From positions 1 to 33,899 of the forward strand of contig LFSB01000010.1 in the NCBI GenBank assembly GCA_001513045.1: DNA of 33,899 nucleotides, written 5' to 3'. Below the pieces are notes generated by a model. It worked only from the letters and a program-made list of their open reading frames with translations, was not told where the DNA came from and searched no databases. Of the stretch, positions 32,019 through 33,899 are shown in pieces. The first letter of the stretch is position 1, and every line of letters begins with the position of its first letter. Origin of the DNA: Clostridiales bacterium DTU089 (GTDB taxonomy: Bacteria; Bacillota; Clostridia; Oscillospirales; Acutalibacteraceae). The position numbers were made by a program, and so were the translations under genes.

Positions 32019-33044
32019 TCAGATATATATGTGCTGTATTGAAAGCCCTGCGTCAGAAACGGTTATTTTTGTTCCGCCGTTCATTCCCTTCATAAAGCCG
32101 GAGCCGCGCCCTGCCTTGAGCGTGTAGGTGAGCCTTACCCCGTCATACAATATGGAAAAATCATTCATGTGCTCATGCCCGCAAATGATGTTTTTTGTGC
32201 TGCCCGTCTCTTTGACAGCGGCAAAAAAGCCGTTGTTTACAGGTTCGCCGCTTTTGTCGCGATGGCAGCATATCTTTTCGTTGAGTGAGCCGGAGGCTTC
32301 AAAGCCTTCGCGCCAGCAGACGTTTTTTTCATCGTATGCGGCATCATACGCATACTGGTATTCCGCGCACGGAATATGCATCATAACGCTCGATTCGGTT
32401 TTGCGCCCGTTTGCTTCACTTACTCCGAGCGCCGCCCATTTATACCATTGAATCTGACTGTCGGAAAGGTGGGTTTTATGCGTATCCGTCATAATCAGAG
32501 AGTGGATTATGCTCTCATCCCGTGATGACGCAATATTTACAACATAATTTCCGCACCCCAGACGAGGGTCGCCCTTTTTCATAAGGCAATGAGGACTTTT
32601 CAGCATGATGTCTGCAAGATAGTTATAATCGCAATTTGTTTCGGCATCATGATTTCCGAATACCGGTGCCCACGGGGTTGAAAAGGAATCCATAAGAGCC
32701 GTGAAACGCCTGATGGAATATTCTGTTGAGCCGCCGCAGACAATATCGCCCGTAACAGTTATGAGGTCGGGCTTTATATCCCTGACAAGGCGTTTTATTG
32801 TGCGGGTTGCCGCAAATGCCATGAATGCCCGGATGTCATAATCCGAAAAGTGAGGGTCGGTTATGTTGAGAATAACGAAATCTCTGCCCTCGTCCTTATG
32901 AAGCACCGCGGTATCGCAAAGCGAATATTTGTCGGACGCATCCCATTTCTCCGTACACGGAGAGCCGGCAAAGTGTGTGTTTATTATGCGTCTTTTATGA
33001 ATGATTGCGTTTGCAATACGCATAAACCCCGTAACGTTTTTCAT
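32019..33044 (-). CDS. Dcr2-like calcineurin-type metallophosphoesterase 4, cytoplasmic
   Basis: A 341-residue phosphoesterase without signal peptide. Metal ligands: Asp63-Pro-His65 (NITDPHFSD), Asp100 (VTGDIV), Asn131-His132 (FGNHDAE), His223 (VMMHIPCAEY) and the GHEH motif at 289-292. The arrangement and spacing resemble the Dcr2/purple-type MPP group found in fungi and bacteria. The N-terminal 55 residues are not part of the core domain. The ATG overlaps the stop codon of the upstream glycosidase gene (ATGA at 33044-33041), so translation is probably coupled. The GH42-like gene follows by 19 bp. It is the only one of the four calcineurin-type enzymes here joined directly to intracellular glycosidases, and it may dephosphorylate the sugar that they release (inference). 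Confidence 0.9.
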   Translation of the reverse strand: MKNVTGFMRIANAIIHKRRIINTHFAGSPCTEKWDASDKYSLCDTAVLHKDEGRDFVILNITDPHFSDYDIRAFMAFAATRTIKRLVRDIKPDLITVTGDIVCGGSTEYSIRRFTALMDSFSTPWAPVFGNHDAETNCDYNYLADIMLKSPHCLMKKGDPRLGCGNYVVNIASSRDESIIHSLIMTDTHKTHLSDSQIQWYKWAALGVSEANGRKTESSVMMHIPCAEYQYAYDAAYDEKNVCWREGFEASGSLNEKICCHRDKSGEPVNNGFFAAVKETGSTKNIICGHEHMNDFSILYDGVRLTYTLKAGRGSGFMKGMNGGTKITVSDAGLSIQHIYI

Positions 33045-33899
33045 AACGTGCCTTCATCTTTTTTTATGTCGCCGAACGCCTTCTGAACGGCATAGTATGC
33101 GGGCTTTTCCTTCCCGTTGACATCCACAAGCCCCCATTTTGTCTCCGTGGGGCAGTCCTCCTGCGAACAGACATAGCAACGCTCGCCGTCGGCGTAGCAA
33201 TAAATAAACTCTCCGCACAGGAAGGGCATTTTCTTATAGAAGCGCGGAATAATATCCGCAAAAAATTTTGCCTGACCCTCAGGGGTGTGCTCGTATCCGG
33301 GGATCTTTGTTCTTTTCGGAAGCTCGCAGAAAAGGTGATTTGAAAACTCACTCTTGAAAAAGAATTCCCAGCGGCGTGACTCATCTGGACAGACGAGCAT
33401 TGCGTATTTTCTGATTCCCTCCGGTAAGCGCTCGGTGAAGGCGGAAATGTTGTTTTTTGCCTCCTTGGGGCTTGATACGCCGTAGCGCATGAGAATTTCT
33501 TTTTTCTCCTGAGGGGTTTTTGCCTTGCCTGAGCCGATATAGCCGAACTCCTGAAGCAGAATCGGTTTGCCGGTGAAGCTCCGGAGGTATTTGAGCATTG
33601 CGTCAAAGAACCACATAAAGCCTCCGACGTTTGCAAAACAGCCTATGTAGATGTCTATTCCGACGTAGTCGAAATATTTCAAATACGGCTTCATTTTACA
33701 ATGCAAATCAGCTTGAGGCCCTGCGGAGTTGTAGCCCACGAGAAGGTCGCCCTTTACGGCGCTTATCGCCTCCGCCTGTGCGCCGATGAAGCGTGCCGCC
33801 TCATCCATGCTCAGCGGAATAGTGAAGCGCGGAATCCCCATTTCGTTGGTTATCTGTACGGCGTCGATAAGTCCGCGGAGGTCTTCAATAAGAAATTTT
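33041..33899 (-). CDS. Clan GH-A glycoside hydrolase-like protein, 5' end beyond the window
   Basis: The reading frame is open from the right edge of the window, so the N-terminus is missing; the visible part is 285 codons. The frame upstream of the first internal ATG (33841) reads VQITNEM, and further on LLQEFGYIG. Asn-Glu after beta-4 and Gln-Glu-Phe-Gly at beta-7 are the acid/base and nucleophile positions of clan GH-A retaining glycosidases (GH2/5/39-like). The tail ends WGLVDVNGKEKPAYYAVQKAFGD, the usual end of such barrels. Cysteines are frequent near the end (CGEFIYCYADGERCYVCSQEDC). The substrate is unknown. Its stop overlaps the start of the metallophosphoesterase gene, so it heads or belongs to a tight operon. 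Confidence 0.82.
   Translation of the reverse strand, partial: KFLIEDLRGLIDAVQITNEMGIPRFTIPLSMDEAARFIGAQAEAISAVKGDLLVGYNSAGPQADLHCKMKPYLKYFDYVGIDIYIGCFANVGGFMWFFDAMLKYLRSFTGKPILLQEFGYIGSGKAKTPQEKKEILMRYGVSSPKEAKNNISAFTERLPEGIRKYAMLVCPDESRRWEFFFKSEFSNHLFCELPKRTKIPGYEHTPEGQAKFFADIIPRFYKKMPFLCGEFIYCYADGERCYVCSQEDCPTETKWGLVDVNGKEKPAYYAVQKAFGDIKKDEGTL

Noticed and set aside
1-33899. Mobile elements, CRISPR arrays, tRNA or rRNA genes
   Set aside because: No transposase, integrase, regularly spaced repeats, or RNA gene signatures were seen; the two-copy repeat is too short and its ends too unclear to call an insertion sequence or MITE.

Overview
The window looks like a chromosomal segment of an uncultured gut-type Clostridia (Bacillota, probably Oscillospirales-like). 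The sequence evidence is: CDS GC near 50% with AT-rich promoters of the TTGACA-17-TATAAT type, strong GGAGG ribosome sites, a CIRCE/HrcA heat-shock operon with a Gram-positive-type DnaK, a T-box leader, a NiCo (czcD-type) riboswitch, and many strong intrinsic terminators between convergent genes. I place it from these features only, not from any database match. No rRNA, tRNA, CRISPR array, insertion sequence or phage gene was found.

Layout. 1-3.1 kb: rsmI, a one-TM unknown protein, then on the minus strand a GT8 glycosyltransferase and a VTT/TVP38 membrane protein. 3.3-7.4 kb (+): a HAD phosphatase, a DUF4838 glycosidase-like protein and an exported purple-acid-phosphatase-like enzyme. 7.4-9.0 kb: a minus-strand CDF metal exporter behind a NiCo riboswitch, divergent from the heat-shock operon. 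9.0-14.7 kb (+): CIRCE-hrcA-grpE-dnaK-dnaJ with an Asp-box sialidase-like gene attached. 14.8-18.4 kb (-): ilvE, a CapD/PglF-type sugar-nucleotide dehydratase and a small 4-TM protein. 18.5-20.0 kb (+): a second exported phosphatase. 20.1-23.2 kb (-): GH92 alpha-mannosidase and a histidine phosphatase. 23.3-24.1 kb (+): an MBL hydrolase divergent from that pair, with a perfect inverted repeat over its -10. 24.2-25.7 kb (-): glpK. 25.8-27.5 kb (+): a tryptophan-specific T-box and a stand-alone TrpB2. 27.6-28.6 kb (+): a CehA-type PHP hydrolase. 28.7-33.9 kb (-): three to four genes, namely a 5'-truncated clan GH-A glycosidase, a translationally coupled Dcr2-type metallophosphoesterase, a large GH42-like protein of unknown specificity, and an exported metallophosphoesterase.

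How it fits together. Housekeeping genes (translation, chaperones, amino acids, glycerol) are interleaved with an unusual density of phosphoester hydrolases (four calcineurin-type, one HAD, one histidine phosphatase, plus PHP and MBL enzymes) beside glycosidases (GH92, DUF4838, sialidase-like, GH-A, GH42-like). The inference is scavenging of phosphorylated glycans or sugar phosphodiesters, but no transporters or regulators of such a pathway are in view.

The most noteworthy non-coding items are: (i) a 72-bp near-identical repeat present twice, 29.6 kb apart, that ends exactly at the start codons of two unrelated genes and carries hairpins plus the ribosome site, so it looks like a portable leader/RBS cassette; (ii) the NiCo riboswitch with a readable terminator platform; (iii) the Trp T-box; (iv) the inverted-repeat operator candidate at 23264-23287.
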